This document shows positions 18,393 to 28,289 of a DNA stretch of 64,000 nucleotides, in pieces. A program made the position numbers and the translations under genes. Positions within the stretch are counted from its first letter, which is position 1, and every line of letters starts with the position of its first letter. The notes under the pieces are model-generated. The model did no database searches and was not told the origin of the DNA. It worked only from the letters and a program-made list of their open reading frames with translations. This DNA comes from an uncultured Pseudoxanthomonas sp. (GTDB lineage Bacteria > Pseudomonadota > Gammaproteobacteria > Xanthomonadales > Xanthomonadaceae): assembly GCA_946479745.1 (NCBI GenBank), contig CAMLGZ010000003.1:248001-312000 (forward strand), given 5' to 3'.

Positions 18393-19145
18393 TCAAGAAA
18401 AGAACACGCCGCCATTCACATCGACATTGGCGCCGTTGATGAAACTGGCCGCATCGGAGGCCAGATAGAGAGCAGCGTCGGCTGCTTCGTCGGCGCGGCC
18501 CTGGCGGCGCAATGGCGTCGCGTTGGCCACGGCAGCGCGCACTTCCGGCTTGGTGAATTCGTCATGGAAGCGGGTGGCGATCATGCCGCAGCAAAGTGCG
18601 TTGACGCGGATGCCGCGCGGCCCCAGCTCCTTGGCCATGGCCCGCGAGAAAGTCATGACCGCAGCTTTGGCGGTGGCGTAGATCGCTGCGCCGGGTCCGC
18701 CGCCATCGCGTCCGGCCAGCGAGGCGAAGTTGACGATGGCGCCGCCTTCTCCCATGTGCGGCGCCACCGCCTGCGTGGTGAGGTAAACCGATTTCAGGTT
18801 GAGATCCATCACCCGGTGAAAGAAGGTCTCGTCGATGTCGGCCAGCGGCTTGCGCGCGATCATGCCGCCGGCAACGTTGACCAGTACGTCGATGCGCTGG
18901 CCGAAAGCCGCTTGCGTCGCGGCGATCAGGCCGGCAACGGCCTGCGCATCGGCGGCATTGGCGCGGTGCAGGATGGCCTGGCCACCGGCGGCCTGGATCC
19001 GTTGCAGCGTTTCGCTGGCGCTGGCTTCGTCGTTGGCGTAGTTGATGCACACCTTGGCGCCGGCTGCCGCCAGCTTGAGCGAGACTTCACGGCCGATGTC
19101 GCGGCCGCCACCGGTGACGATGGCCACCTTGTCCTTGAATTGCAT
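18393..19145 (-). CDS. SDR oxidoreductase, probable DEH reductase
   Basis: A 250-residue classical short-chain dehydrogenase. The cofactor motif is TGGGRDIG at 11-18, followed by DVLVNVAGG. The catalytic set is Ser142, Tyr156 and Lys160 (IYATAK). The C-terminal end is FINGANVDVNGGVFF. In alginate pathways an SDR reduces 4-deoxy-L-erythro-5-hexoseulose uronate (DEH) to 2-keto-3-deoxygluconate, the substrate of KdgK. The gene lies between the transporter and the esterase in the operon, so this is the likely role, but general FabG-like activity cannot be excluded. The start is the ATG at 19145. Confidence 0.85.
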   Translation of the reverse strand: MQFKDKVAIVTGGGRDIGREVSLKLAAAGAKVCINYANDEASASETLQRIQAAGGQAILHRANAADAQAVAGLIAATQAAFGQRIDVLVNVAGGMIARKPLADIDETFFHRVMDLNLKSVYLTTQAVAPHMGEGGAIVNFASLAGRDGGGPGAAIYATAKAAVMTFSRAMAKELGPRGIRVNALCCGMIATRFHDEFTKPEVRAAVANATPLRRQGRADEAADAALYLASDAASFINGANVDVNGGVFFS

Positions 19146-19201
19146 GAGCGATGAGTCCTTGTGTGTGAAGGGAAGCGGAAAGTGGGACGTGTGAATGCGG
19201 A

Positions 19202-20521
19202 TCACCGCTGCGCGGCCGGACCGTCGAGTTTTTCGATACGGCCGGTCACCAGCCATATCGCGGCCAGCGACGCCGGCACCAGCGCGGCGACGAGGATGAA
19301 CATCGGGGCGTACGAACGAGCGGTCATCACCGGCACCAGCCAGGTGGTGATCAGCGTGCCTGCCACTGCAGCCATGCCGCCGATGCCGGCCAGCGAGCCG
19401 ACCGACTTGCCGTCGAACAGATCGCCCGGCAGAGTCTGGATATTGCCTATGGCGATCTGGAAGCCGAACAGCACCACGGCGATCGTCAACACCGCCACGG
19501 TGGGATCGGCGGCGAGCACGGCGCCGAGCAGAGCGGGCGCCATGATCGCGCCGCCGAGCGTGATGGTCCATTTGCGCGCCCGATCCACGCTCCAGCCCGC
19601 GGCGATCAGGCGCCCGGACAACCAGCCGCCAGACAGGCTGCCGAGCATCGCGCCGACGAAGGGCACCCAGGCGAACGCTCCGATCTGCTTGATGTCGAAA
19701 TCGAAGGTCTCGGCCAGGTAGATCGGCAGCCACGACACGAACAGCCACCAGATCGGGTCGATGAAGAAACGCGCCAGCACGATGCCCCAGCTTTGCCGGT
19801 GCGACATGATCTGGCGCAGGCTCGGCAGATAGGCAGCCTTGTCCGGCACGGCGCCATTGGTTGGAGCATCGAGGATCAACGCACGTTCGGCGGCATCGAC
19901 CCATGGGTGCCGGTCCGGTCCGGCGCGGTAGATCACCAGCCATGGCAGCAGCCAGATGAAACCCAGCGTGCCGATCAGCACGAAAGTGCCTTTCCACCCG
20001 AATCCCACGAACAGCAGCGCGATCAGCGGCGCGGACACGATCGCACCGATGGAGGCGCCCGCGTTGAAAATGCCTTGGGCCAACGCGCGCTCGTGCGAAG
20101 GGAACCATTCCGCGTTGGCCTTCACTGCCCCCGGCCAGGCGCCCGCTTCGCTGATGCCCAGCATCGCCCGCACCACGCCGAAGGAGAAGATCGAATGCGT
20201 CACCGCGTGCAGGGCGATGGAGACCGACCACACCGCGATCGAAAGCGCGAAGCCCAGCCGCGTGCCGATGATGTCGAACAGCCGCCCGAACGCGAATTGG
20301 CCAGTGGCGTAGAACAGCATGAAGACCGTCACCAGCAGCGCGTAGTCTTCCTTGGTCGCGCCGATGTCCTGCGAGATCGCCGGCCACATCACCGCCAGCG
20401 CATTGCGGTCGATGTAGTTGATGACGGTGGCAATGGCGATCAAGCCGACGATCATCCAGCGCACTGCGCTGCGTTTTCCCGACGGCCCGGCCGCGCCGGC
20501 GGGCGCCGGAGCGACGCTCAC
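19202..20521 (-). CDS. MFS transporter, hexuronate/ACS type
   Basis: A 439-residue inner-membrane protein with about 12 membrane segments. The first is WMIVGLIAIATVINYIDRNAL, a typical start for the anion:cation symporter (ExuT-like) branch, followed by YALLVTVFMLFYATGQFAFGRL with the MFS loop motif GRLFDIIGTR. It should import uronate monomers or DEH produced by the lyases. The GTG start at 20521 overlaps the TGA of the PL17 gene (GTGA), so the two are translationally coupled. The substrate is inferred from the operon. Confidence 0.85.
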   Translation of the reverse strand: MSVAPAPAGAAGPSGKRSAVRWMIVGLIAIATVINYIDRNALAVMWPAISQDIGATKEDYALLVTVFMLFYATGQFAFGRLFDIIGTRLGFALSIAVWSVSIALHAVTHSIFSFGVVRAMLGISEAGAWPGAVKANAEWFPSHERALAQGIFNAGASIGAIVSAPLIALLFVGFGWKGTFVLIGTLGFIWLLPWLVIYRAGPDRHPWVDAAERALILDAPTNGAVPDKAAYLPSLRQIMSHRQSWGIVLARFFIDPIWWLFVSWLPIYLAETFDFDIKQIGAFAWVPFVGAMLGSLSGGWLSGRLIAAGWSVDRARKWTITLGGAIMAPALLGAVLAADPTVAVLTIAVVLFGFQIAIGNIQTLPGDLFDGKSVGSLAGIGGMAAVAGTLITTWLVPVMTARSYAPMFILVAALVPASLAAIWLVTGRIEKLDGPAAQR

Positions 20522-22779
20522 TTGCCGCCCGCCGCGCGGTCGAAGCGCGCATAGCCGCCGCGCCACGCGTAGCGTTGGCCGCCTGCCTGTACGCTGTGTT
20601 CGCGCGCGTCGGCCGCATCGTCGGCCACCGCCAGAGCAAGGGTCTTGCCGGATACCAGGGTCAGCACGATCACCTCGGCATCGTCGCCGCGCACACAGGC
20701 GATGTCGCGGATGCGGCTGTCGGCGCCGTGCACGTATTCGGCGGTGCCGTTGTATTCGCCATGCGGCTCCAGCACTCCGAAGAAGGTGGCTTGGGCCTGG
20801 CCATCGATGCGCTGGATCAGCGCAGGTTCGTGGCGCAGGTTGAAGTCCGGATCGTTGGCGCCGCTCTCGGCCAGGATCGCGCGCGACGGCGCGCTGCTGC
20901 CGAAGCGGTAGCTGTAGAAGCGTCCGTCGAGCAGCCAGCTCAGGCTGCGCGGTTCGGCCGACGGCTCGCTGGCCGCGTCCACCCACAGATGCTGGTAGCC
21001 GTTGGCCTTGCCCAGGACGGGGCGCTCGGCCACGGCGCGTTTTGCGGCAAAGCCCATGCGCATGATCTGGCCGTTGAAGTGCAGCGGCAGGTCGTAGCGC
21101 GCGGGTTTGCTGCCGTCCACGCGCAGCAGGTCGATCACGATCGGCAGGCCCAGGTCCGGATGTCCGAGCAGCGCCTGGGTGCGGGTGAAACTGACTCCTT
21201 CGTAGGCGTGGTCCATGCGAGCGGACACGATCCGGGTACTGCTGCCGTGCCCGTCGTCGTCGTGTGCGAACAGCAGCGGCGTCGGTGCGTATTTTTCGCC
21301 GACCGACCAGTCGCCGTCGAAGTGGCTTCGCTCGTTCACCACCAGCGTGTTGTGCGCCACGGTCGTCTTGGCCCAGGTGGCGTTCTCTGGCAGATAGATG
21401 CCGCCGGACTTGGCTTCGACGTTGAGGAAACGTGCGGCGCCGTAATCGGTGACCACGCGCTGGCCATGGTCGTAGAACAGCCAGTTCAACTTGTCGAAAT
21501 GGCCGTGGCCCATGCCTTGCGAGGTGTTCTTCATCACCAGGGTCTGGCCGTTCTCGCCGCCTTCGCGCAGGATCGCCAGCGCGCCCTGGTCGCCGTCCGC
21601 ACCGTCGCGCAACAGCGCCGAGCGGAACTCGAACGGCCTGGCCTTGCCGGCCGCCAGCGCCGCGGCCACGCCCAGGCCTTCAGGGGTCAGCAGTACGCGC
21701 TGCTGGCGCTGCGCGATCGACAGCAACCGCGGGTCCCGGGTCTGCGCATAGGCGATACCCAGGCCGGCGACCAGTTCCTCGGTGTCCAGGCCCTTGTCCA
21801 GGATCGCGTCGTTGATCGGAAAGAAATAACCGGCATAGCTGCTCTGCACCAGCGCATCGACCGCCTTCAGCAGCACGCCGTCGCGGCGCTGGAATATCTT
21901 CTGCTGCGGCTGGTTGCGTTCGATCGCGCTCGCGAACAGCACGAACGGCGCCAGCGCGTAGCGCTGGTAGTACGGGCCTTCGGCGTAGTAGCCGTCGGGC
22001 GAAAACAGCCGGTCGATCTGTTTCAGGAAACCGGCCTTGCCGTCCTGCTGCGCGCCGAGCAATGCCTTGTCGACCAGTTCGGGATCGCGCAGCACGTAGC
22101 CGGTCATGCCGACCGCGGCCACCGCCCAGGTGGCGTGGTTGTGGATCTTGTTGAAATTGTCCGGGTTCTCGTCGCACAGGAATCGGGCCATGCGCCGGAA
22201 CACCTGCTCGTCGATGGTCTTGCGGTCGGCCGGGCTCAGGCTGTCGCGGATCGCGTCGTAGCCCTGACTGGCGTAGACCAGCCAGACCGAATCGTTGAGC
22301 GACTGCCAGAACAGCCGTCCCGGCACCTGGCCCCGACCGGCCGGATGCGCGCCCAGCGTCGGGTACAGGCGTGCGTAGGCGAGCAGCACATCGCGCGCGT
22401 AGTCGGCATAGGCGCGCTCGCCGGTGAGGCGATACAGCGCGCCCGCAGCCTGGATCGCCTGGTAGTTGCGCTTGTGTTGCTCGTGGCTGGCACCACCGCC
22501 CGGATCCTTGGGCACCGGCACATCGACACCGGCCTTCATCGCCGCGCGCACGCTGGCGATGGCGCGGTCCTGCTCGCGTGCGAACAGCGGATAGCGTGAG
22601 CCGTCGGTCGCCATCTGCCGCCATTCGGCGACAGTCACCAGCACCGGCGCCGCCTCGCTCGCCGCCGGGCTCAAGCTCGCTTGAGCCGCGTCAGGCGTAC
22701 CGGAAGCGGCCCAGGCGCACGGCTGGGCGCTTGCGATACCTGCCAGTACCAGCAGCACGAGAGGGTGGCGAAGTGTCAT
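20518..22779 (-). CDS. PL17 oligoalginate lyase
   Basis: A 753-residue exported enzyme (signal peptide ending AWAASG). The N-terminal two-thirds is an alpha/alpha toroid and the C-terminal part a beta-sheet domain with QTLVMKNTSQGMGHGHFDKL, which belongs to the heparinase II/III-like fold. Asn214-His215 (NHATW) and Tyr271 in EGPYYQRYAL match the catalytic residues of Alg17C by sequence and spacing. PL17 enzymes release unsaturated monomers exolytically from oligoalginate. The gene overlaps the upstream PL6 gene by ATGA and the downstream transporter by GTGA. Confidence 0.92.
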   Translation of the reverse strand: MTLRHPLVLLVLAGIASAQPCAWAASGTPDAAQASLSPAASEAAPVLVTVAEWRQMATDGSRYPLFAREQDRAIASVRAAMKAGVDVPVPKDPGGGASHEQHKRNYQAIQAAGALYRLTGERAYADYARDVLLAYARLYPTLGAHPAGRGQVPGRLFWQSLNDSVWLVYASQGYDAIRDSLSPADRKTIDEQVFRRMARFLCDENPDNFNKIHNHATWAVAAVGMTGYVLRDPELVDKALLGAQQDGKAGFLKQIDRLFSPDGYYAEGPYYQRYALAPFVLFASAIERNQPQQKIFQRRDGVLLKAVDALVQSSYAGYFFPINDAILDKGLDTEELVAGLGIAYAQTRDPRLLSIAQRQQRVLLTPEGLGVAAALAAGKARPFEFRSALLRDGADGDQGALAILREGGENGQTLVMKNTSQGMGHGHFDKLNWLFYDHGQRVVTDYGAARFLNVEAKSGGIYLPENATWAKTTVAHNTLVVNERSHFDGDWSVGEKYAPTPLLFAHDDDGHGSSTRIVSARMDHAYEGVSFTRTQALLGHPDLGLPIVIDLLRVDGSKPARYDLPLHFNGQIMRMGFAAKRAVAERPVLGKANGYQHLWVDAASEPSAEPRSLSWLLDGRFYSYRFGSSAPSRAILAESGANDPDFNLRHEPALIQRIDGQAQATFFGVLEPHGEYNGTAEYVHGADSRIRDIACVRGDDAEVIVLTLVSGKTLALAVADDAADAREHSVQAGGQRYAWRGGYARFDRAAGGK

Positions 22780-24971
22780 AGCAATGGCTCCACGGGATAG
22801 TCGGACTGCAGCGCCGGCGTGCCGACGAACTGGTTGCGGGCGGCGATCAGTTGCGGCTTGCCGGTGGTGCGCCGGGCGCGAACCGGCGCGCTGTCGATGA
22901 ACTGGTTGTCCAGCAGGACCGCACGCTGCACACCATGCAGGCGCAGCGAAGCTTCTCCGGCGCCGCCGACATGCTCCAGCCGCGAACCGGTCAGCGTCAG
23001 CACCGGCCCGAAAGTGCTTTCGTCGCTGCCGCCGCGATACAGATCTGCCACCGCTCCGCCTATGCGGCGGAACTGCGAATCGGCGATGTCGACGCGTTCG
23101 GCGTTGTAGGTGCCGCGATCGTCGGTTTCCGCGCGCGCGGACAGCACTGCGCCTGAAACATCCTCAACCACCACCCTGCGCAGCGCGATGTGGTCGGCCA
23201 GCGTGCCCTTGCCCAGCGCGATCACATCGAAGCCACGGTTGACCGTAAGGTTGCGGAGGCGGCTGTCCTCCACGATCAGCGTGTAGTTGGCGGCGTTGGA
23301 ACCGGCTGCGGTACGGATCACCGCGTTGCCGACTTCGTCCGGCGCCGCGCTTCCGTCGATCTGCAGGCGCGACAGTTTCAATGCGCCGCCCACCCCGATC
23401 TGGAACAGCGTCGAGCGCGAGAAAGCGATACGGGCCTGGCCATGGATCGGGCCTTCGATGGAGAGAGGGCGATCCACCGCCAGCACCTGGTCGACCAGGT
23501 ATTGACCGGAGTCCAGCTGCAAACGGTCGCCTGCCGAGGCGCTGGCCAGGGCCACGGTCAGCGTGTCGTCGCCGGGCTGCACCCGATGGCGACGGCCACT
23601 GTCCAGCGCGTTCGGAGCCGTTTCCTTCGCATACCAGGCAACGCCGACGTCGTTGCGCGGCACATAGCTCAGCGTCGGATCGGCGCCGACGCCGTCCGCT
23701 TTGTCAGCGACCAGCAGACCGGTGGCAGCACGGACCATCACCCGCTTGCCGCCGCTCACGCCGCCGGACAGCAGAGCCGACGCGGCAGGGCTCTGCGCGT
23801 TTCCGCTGAAGACCAGGCCGGACAAGTCCCCGAGCACGCGTACCGGATCCGCTTCGTCCACGATCAGGTTTCGGGCGAAGACGCTGTCGATCGGTGCGGC
23901 GGAGCGTTCGTCGTCCTTGCCGGCGCCGAACAGCATCTGCCTGATGCCTACGAAGGTGTTGCGTTCGATCCGCGCCCGCTCCACCTGCACATAACGGTGA
24001 GGCGGCGAATCCGGCACGCCGTACATCACGCTCAGCGCCGAGGAATAGCCGTCGCCGGCCAGTCCTTCCAGATAATTGTTGCGTACCGTCTGCCTGCGGT
24101 TGATGACGCGGATGCCGCCGGTATCGGGTTTTCCATCGCCGAAGAACACGTTGTTCTCGACCAGATTCCCGTCGCCGTGGCGCAATACCAGCGCGCCGCG
24201 CGATTGCTTGAACACATTGCCGCGATAGGTATTGCCGCCGGACTTGTTGGAAACCACTTCCACCTCGCCGTCGCAGCCTTCGAACCAATTGTTCTCGACC
24301 AGCGAATTGGAATCGGACGCGGCGTCCTTGCTGGTGCCGATGCGCAGTGTCTCCCCGCCATTGGAACCCAGGTTGGGGCGCGGGCCGAACCAGTTGTGGT
24401 CGATGCGGTGGCGGTTGTCCAGGCCCTGCACGGGGTCGCGGACCACCACCATCGTGGCCCCGACGTTGTTTTTTCCGATCAGCTGGTTGTGGTCGAAACG
24501 GTTATGGCTGTCGTACATCGCCACCCAATGGTCAGAGCGGCTGCGATCGGGCTGGTTGAACCGGTCGACCACCACCTGGGTGATGCGGCTGTGGCGCGCA
24601 CGTTCCTTGGGCGATGCGCGGAACGCCAGCACTTCGCCAGTCGGGCTGTAGCCATTCCGGAAGACCAGATTGGATACCTGCAGGTACTCGCCGGCCAGGC
24701 GCAAATTGGACTGTCCGCTGATGATCACCTTGCCGGCGGTCTGGGCAGTCAGCCTGATGGGCGATGCCGCAGTGCCCTTGCCCGAGAACACGATCTGGAA
24801 ATCCCGCCACTCCCCATCGGCCAGCACCACCGAGTCGCCTGGCTGCAGGCCGGCGACTGCCGCGTCATATTCGGCAGGCGTGCCGACCAGGATCTCGGCG
24901 GCTTCGACCCGCATGCTGGCAACGGCCAGCAGCAATAGTGCAATGGCTGCGCGGGGAGCGTTCGATAACAT
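22776..24971 (-). CDS. PL6 alginate lyase
   Basis: A 731-residue exported enzyme with a signal peptide ending SMRVEAAE. It is a right-handed beta-helix protein of the PL6/chondroitinase-B family. Lys243 and Arg264 (SNKSGGNTYRGNVF and LVLRHGDGN) are 21 residues apart, exactly as the catalytic pair of AlyGC. Glu207 in GGETLRIG and the acidic run EGCDGEVEVV are candidate calcium ligands. The second half (after about residue 430) is a further beta-helix domain, as in two-domain PL6 enzymes. It is the first gene of the minus-strand alginate operon and diverges from the TonB receptor. Confidence 0.92.
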   Translation of the reverse strand: MLSNAPRAAIALLLLAVASMRVEAAEILVGTPAEYDAAVAGLQPGDSVVLADGEWRDFQIVFSGKGTAASPIRLTAQTAGKVIISGQSNLRLAGEYLQVSNLVFRNGYSPTGEVLAFRASPKERARHSRITQVVVDRFNQPDRSRSDHWVAMYDSHNRFDHNQLIGKNNVGATMVVVRDPVQGLDNRHRIDHNWFGPRPNLGSNGGETLRIGTSKDAASDSNSLVENNWFEGCDGEVEVVSNKSGGNTYRGNVFKQSRGALVLRHGDGNLVENNVFFGDGKPDTGGIRVINRRQTVRNNYLEGLAGDGYSSALSVMYGVPDSPPHRYVQVERARIERNTFVGIRQMLFGAGKDDERSAAPIDSVFARNLIVDEADPVRVLGDLSGLVFSGNAQSPAASALLSGGVSGGKRVMVRAATGLLVADKADGVGADPTLSYVPRNDVGVAWYAKETAPNALDSGRRHRVQPGDDTLTVALASASAGDRLQLDSGQYLVDQVLAVDRPLSIEGPIHGQARIAFSRSTLFQIGVGGALKLSRLQIDGSAAPDEVGNAVIRTAAGSNAANYTLIVEDSRLRNLTVNRGFDVIALGKGTLADHIALRRVVVEDVSGAVLSARAETDDRGTYNAERVDIADSQFRRIGGAVADLYRGGSDESTFGPVLTLTGSRLEHVGGAGEASLRLHGVQRAVLLDNQFIDSAPVRARRTTGKPQLIAARNQFVGTPALQSDYPVEPLL

Positions 24972-25043
24972 GATGGCCTGCCCTCCTGAGCGCCCGGATG
25001 GCCTGCTCGTGGCCGGATGGTAGCAGAGGCCGAACAGTTATCA

Positions 25044-25182
25044 ACCAATTTCACATACCAAAATTGGTAGATTGGATTGGTCTAATTGCGCAATTGGCAT
25101 GCTGCAATTGCACATTAATAGGGGGTAATTCTATGTACCAATTGACCTATGCGGATATTTGTACCAATTTGTTGACATTGGT
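25044..25182. promoter_or_regulatory. ACCAAT operator array in the divergent alginate promoter
   Basis: The 276-base gap between the PL6 gene and the TonB receptor holds repeated ACCAAT/ATTGGT half-sites. TACCAA-2-TTGGTA lies at 25056-25069, an ACCAATT at 25044-25050, ACCAATTG at 25138-25144, and ACCAAT-8-ATTGGT at 25163-25182. The last one overlaps a TTGACA hexamer at 25172-25177 that could be a -35 element for the receptor. GntR/FadR regulators bind short palindromes of this general kind and a FadR-type gene follows the receptor, so I infer that it binds here to control both directions. Confidence 0.55.
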
Positions 25183-25247
25183 CGAAAGCGGGGTAAGGCT
25201 GCGCGCCCAAAGTCGTAGTCCTGCGGCTTTACTCGGGAGGAGAATCC

Positions 25248-28187
25248 ATGCGGCACCCCTATACGACCAAGCCCACCAGACGCGTCAGGCAACCGGTGTT
25301 GCGCGGCGCCCTGGCCTGCGCCATCGCCGCATCGCTGACCAGCGTCGCCGCGCTGGCCCAGGTCCCCGCAGCGCCCGAGACGGCGCCAGAGGTTCCCGCC
25401 ACCGACGCCGCGCCGACCAGTGGCGATGTCACTACGCTGGATGAGGTGCAGGTCAAGGGCATCCGCGGTTCGATCCAGTCGTCCATCAACAAGAAGCGCG
25501 ACAACACCGTCATCTCCGACGTGCTGTCGGCCGACGACATCGGCGATCTGCCGGCACCGTCGCTGGCCGATGCCATCGAGACGCTGACCGGCGCCTCGTC
25601 CACCCGCGACAAGACCGGCGCCTCGGAGATTTCTATCCGTGGCCTGGGTGCCTTCCTGAGCAGCACCAACTTCAATGGCCGCGAGATCACCAACGGCAGC
25701 GGCGACCGCTCGGTGAACTTCAACATGTTCCCGGCCGAACTGGTCAACACCGTTGCGATCTACAAAACCCAGCGCGCGGATCTGATCGAAGGCGGCGTGG
25801 CCGGCACCATAGGCTTGGAAACGGTCAAACCGCTGGACTACGGCAAGCGCGCCATCCAGGTGGACGGTCGCGGCAGCTGGGCCGAGTACGACAGCAAATA
25901 CCGCGAGAAGGACGGCATCGGCTGGCGCGGCACGGCCAGCTATATCGACCAGTTCGAATTCGCCAACGGAGGCAAGCTGGGCGTGTCGTTGGGCGTGCAG
26001 GCCCTGGAGGGCACGGATCCGGAAGAGAGCATGACCAGCGGCTCGACCTGGTATGCCTGCGATGCCGCCCAGAACGCGGCCAACGCCAACTGCTCCGAGC
26101 TGAGCGCCAACGCGATCTCCAACGGCGCGCCGTTCTATCTGGTGCCCAGCAGCCGCATCTACCGCCTCAAGCAGGAGCGCAACGACCGCCAGTCCGAGTT
26201 CGCGGCGATCCAGTGGAGGCCCAGCGACCTGCTCGAAGTCAATGTCGACTACGAACACACGGACCGCAACTGGAACGAGACGCGCTCGGACCTCAGCCTT
26301 TCGAACGCGCGCCGCGGCATCGTCAACCGGGTGATGGACGACAACGGCGTGCTGCAGAGCTTCACCGGCAGCACCTCCATCGACTCGTCCTCCACTCTTT
26401 ACGACCGCAACGAGGAATACACCGGCGGCGGCCTCAACTTCATCCTGCGCCCGAGCGCGGCCTGGGAAATCTCCACCGATCTTTCCTATTCGCACACGCT
26501 GCGCCACGACACCCAGCGCGTGAACCGCATGCGCGCCAACGCCCGCGACGTCGACAACGCCGTCGTACCCGGCATCAGCAGCGGCACCACCGGTTATGTC
26601 AGCTACGACTGGATCAACGACGGCGACGTGCCCAGCATCCATCTCAACCCGGCCTTCGACGTGAACGACTGGGACGCCTACACCGGCGCGGTCCGCATCA
26701 GCTCCGAGGAAGAAGAAAACGAGCACCGTATCCGTGCCGGACGCTTCGACGTCAGCTACATGCCTGAAGACGGCGCCTTCACCGCGATCAAGGCCGGCGT
26801 CCGCGCCAGCCAGGCGGACTACCGGTACTTCGACAACACCATCACCACGGACATCAACTCCACCGGCGCCGGCCGGGCGCAGATCATCGCAGCCAACCGG
26901 GCCTGCCGCGCGCCGTTTCCGCAAGACGATTTCCTGGATGCGGCCAGCGGCAACACGATTTCCAGCTGGGCCTACTTCGATCCGGCGTGCGTGTACGAAG
27001 CCTTTCGCGGCACCAGCGACACCGGCGTGGACCCCGACTACGTGGATCCGAACAGCGTCGACGTGGTCGAGAAGACCAGAGCGGTGTTCCTGATGGCCGA
27101 TTTCCGCAGCGAATTGTTCGGCGTGCCGGTCTCGGGAAACATGGGTGTGCGCTGGGTCAAGACCGATGTGCGTTCGGAAGGCGTGCGCACCGACCTGGAA
27201 GTGATCGACAACGGAGATGGCACCATTCGCCTGGAACCCACCGGCAGTTTCCAGACCGAAGTCTACAAGGCAGGCACCAGCGAGTTGCTGCCCTCGCTCA
27301 ATACCGCCTTCGAGTTGCGCGACGACCTGCTGCTTCGCGCCGGCGCCTACCGCGCCATGTCCCGCCCGGACATCTCGGCACTGGGCGCCGGGCGCACCAT
27401 CACGGTCAACAGCGATGCGAACTACACCGATCTGGCCGAAGCCGTGGCGGGGATCACTGCCAGCGGCAACCCCGCCGCCGAACCGCTGATGTCCTGGAAC
27501 GGCGATCTGTCGCTGGAGTGGTATCCGAACGAAGACACCATCCTGGCCGGTGCGGTGTACTGGAAGCAGTTCAACGGCGGCACCGAAACCGCGTTGATCG
27601 ACGAGGACTTCGTGATCGATGGCCAGAGCGTGACCGTGCCGGTGCGCCAGCAGGTGACCACGGACGAAGACAGCACTCTCACCGGCTTCGAACTGAGCGC
27701 GGCCCATCGTTTTTCCTATTTGCCCAAGCCGTTCGACGGGCTGGGCTTCAAGATCAGCTACAACTACGCCGATACGGACTACGAAACCCAGGATTCGCGC
27801 CTGGGCGAACAGGTGGATACGGCCACCGGCGCGGTCACTCCGGCCATCGTCGCTCCAGCCGGCCTGAGCGGTTTCTCCCGCCACGTGATGTCCGGTTCCA
27901 TCTACTGGGATGTAGGCCGCTTCAACATGCAGGTCATCGGCAAGTATCGTTCGCAGTACTACCAGGACTTCACCGGCAATGTCGCCCAGCAGAACCGCTA
28001 TTACGGCGACAACACCAGCGTCGATTTCCGTGCCCGCTACAGTGTCAACAAGCACCTGTCGCTATCGCTGGAGCTGATGAACCTGACCAACGAACCGCGC
28101 GTGGCCTACCAGCCGATCTACGGTAATTTCCGCGAATACGTCAGCTACGGGCGACGCGCATTTTTGGGTGTACGATACAAGTTCTGA
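25248..28187 (+). CDS. TonB-dependent receptor for oligoalginate
   Basis: A 979-residue outer-membrane receptor. The signal peptide ends at about residue 37, and a proline/alanine linker leads to the TonB box region LDEVQVKGIRGSI. The plug domain shows IGDLPAPSLADAIETLTG and GASEISIRGLGAFLSSTNFNG. A 22-strand barrel follows, ending YVSYGRRAFLGVRYKF with the terminal Phe typical of outer-membrane proteins. The subfamily is the one common in Xanthomonas carbohydrate loci. Its place opposite the lyase operon, under the shared operators, makes alginate oligomers the likely ligand. The ribosome site is GGGAGGAGAATCC. Confidence 0.9.
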   Translation: MRHPYTTKPTRRVRQPVLRGALACAIAASLTSVAALAQVPAAPETAPEVPATDAAPTSGDVTTLDEVQVKGIRGSIQSSINKKRDNTVISDVLSADDIGDLPAPSLADAIETLTGASSTRDKTGASEISIRGLGAFLSSTNFNGREITNGSGDRSVNFNMFPAELVNTVAIYKTQRADLIEGGVAGTIGLETVKPLDYGKRAIQVDGRGSWAEYDSKYREKDGIGWRGTASYIDQFEFANGGKLGVSLGVQALEGTDPEESMTSGSTWYACDAAQNAANANCSELSANAISNGAPFYLVPSSRIYRLKQERNDRQSEFAAIQWRPSDLLEVNVDYEHTDRNWNETRSDLSLSNARRGIVNRVMDDNGVLQSFTGSTSIDSSSTLYDRNEEYTGGGLNFILRPSAAWEISTDLSYSHTLRHDTQRVNRMRANARDVDNAVVPGISSGTTGYVSYDWINDGDVPSIHLNPAFDVNDWDAYTGAVRISSEEEENEHRIRAGRFDVSYMPEDGAFTAIKAGVRASQADYRYFDNTITTDINSTGAGRAQIIAANRACRAPFPQDDFLDAASGNTISSWAYFDPACVYEAFRGTSDTGVDPDYVDPNSVDVVEKTRAVFLMADFRSELFGVPVSGNMGVRWVKTDVRSEGVRTDLEVIDNGDGTIRLEPTGSFQTEVYKAGTSELLPSLNTAFELRDDLLLRAGAYRAMSRPDISALGAGRTITVNSDANYTDLAEAVAGITASGNPAAEPLMSWNGDLSLEWYPNEDTILAGAVYWKQFNGGTETALIDEDFVIDGQSVTVPVRQQVTTDEDSTLTGFELSAAHRFSYLPKPFDGLGFKISYNYADTDYETQDSRLGEQVDTATGAVTPAIVAPAGLSGFSRHVMSGSIYWDVGRFNMQVIGKYRSQYYQDFTGNVAQQNRYYGDNTSVDFRARYSVNKHLSLSLELMNLTNEPRVAYQPIYGNFREYVSYGRRAFLGVRYKF

Positions 28188-28192
28188 ACCAG

Positions 28193-28218
28193 CGGCGCGG
28201 CTCCGGCCGCGCCGTTTT
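28193..28218 (+). terminator. Rho-independent terminator after the TonB receptor
   Basis: The stem GGCGCGGC / GCCGCGCC with a TCCG loop is followed by GTTTTT, starting 6 bases after the receptor stop codon. The regulator gene downstream therefore likely has its own promoter or depends on readthrough. Confidence 0.85.
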
Positions 28219-28289
28219 TCGAGTCGCATATCGACCTCGGGGAGCCATCCCGGTGCCGATGCGGAATACAACGAACGGGTCTCGCTTCA

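Noticed and set aside
25131..28055. 974-codon open frame antisense to the TonB receptor
   Set aside because: It mirrors the receptor gene in a high-G+C codon pattern, has no signal or domain, and repeats Val/Gly/Ala/Arg composition typical of antisense shadows.
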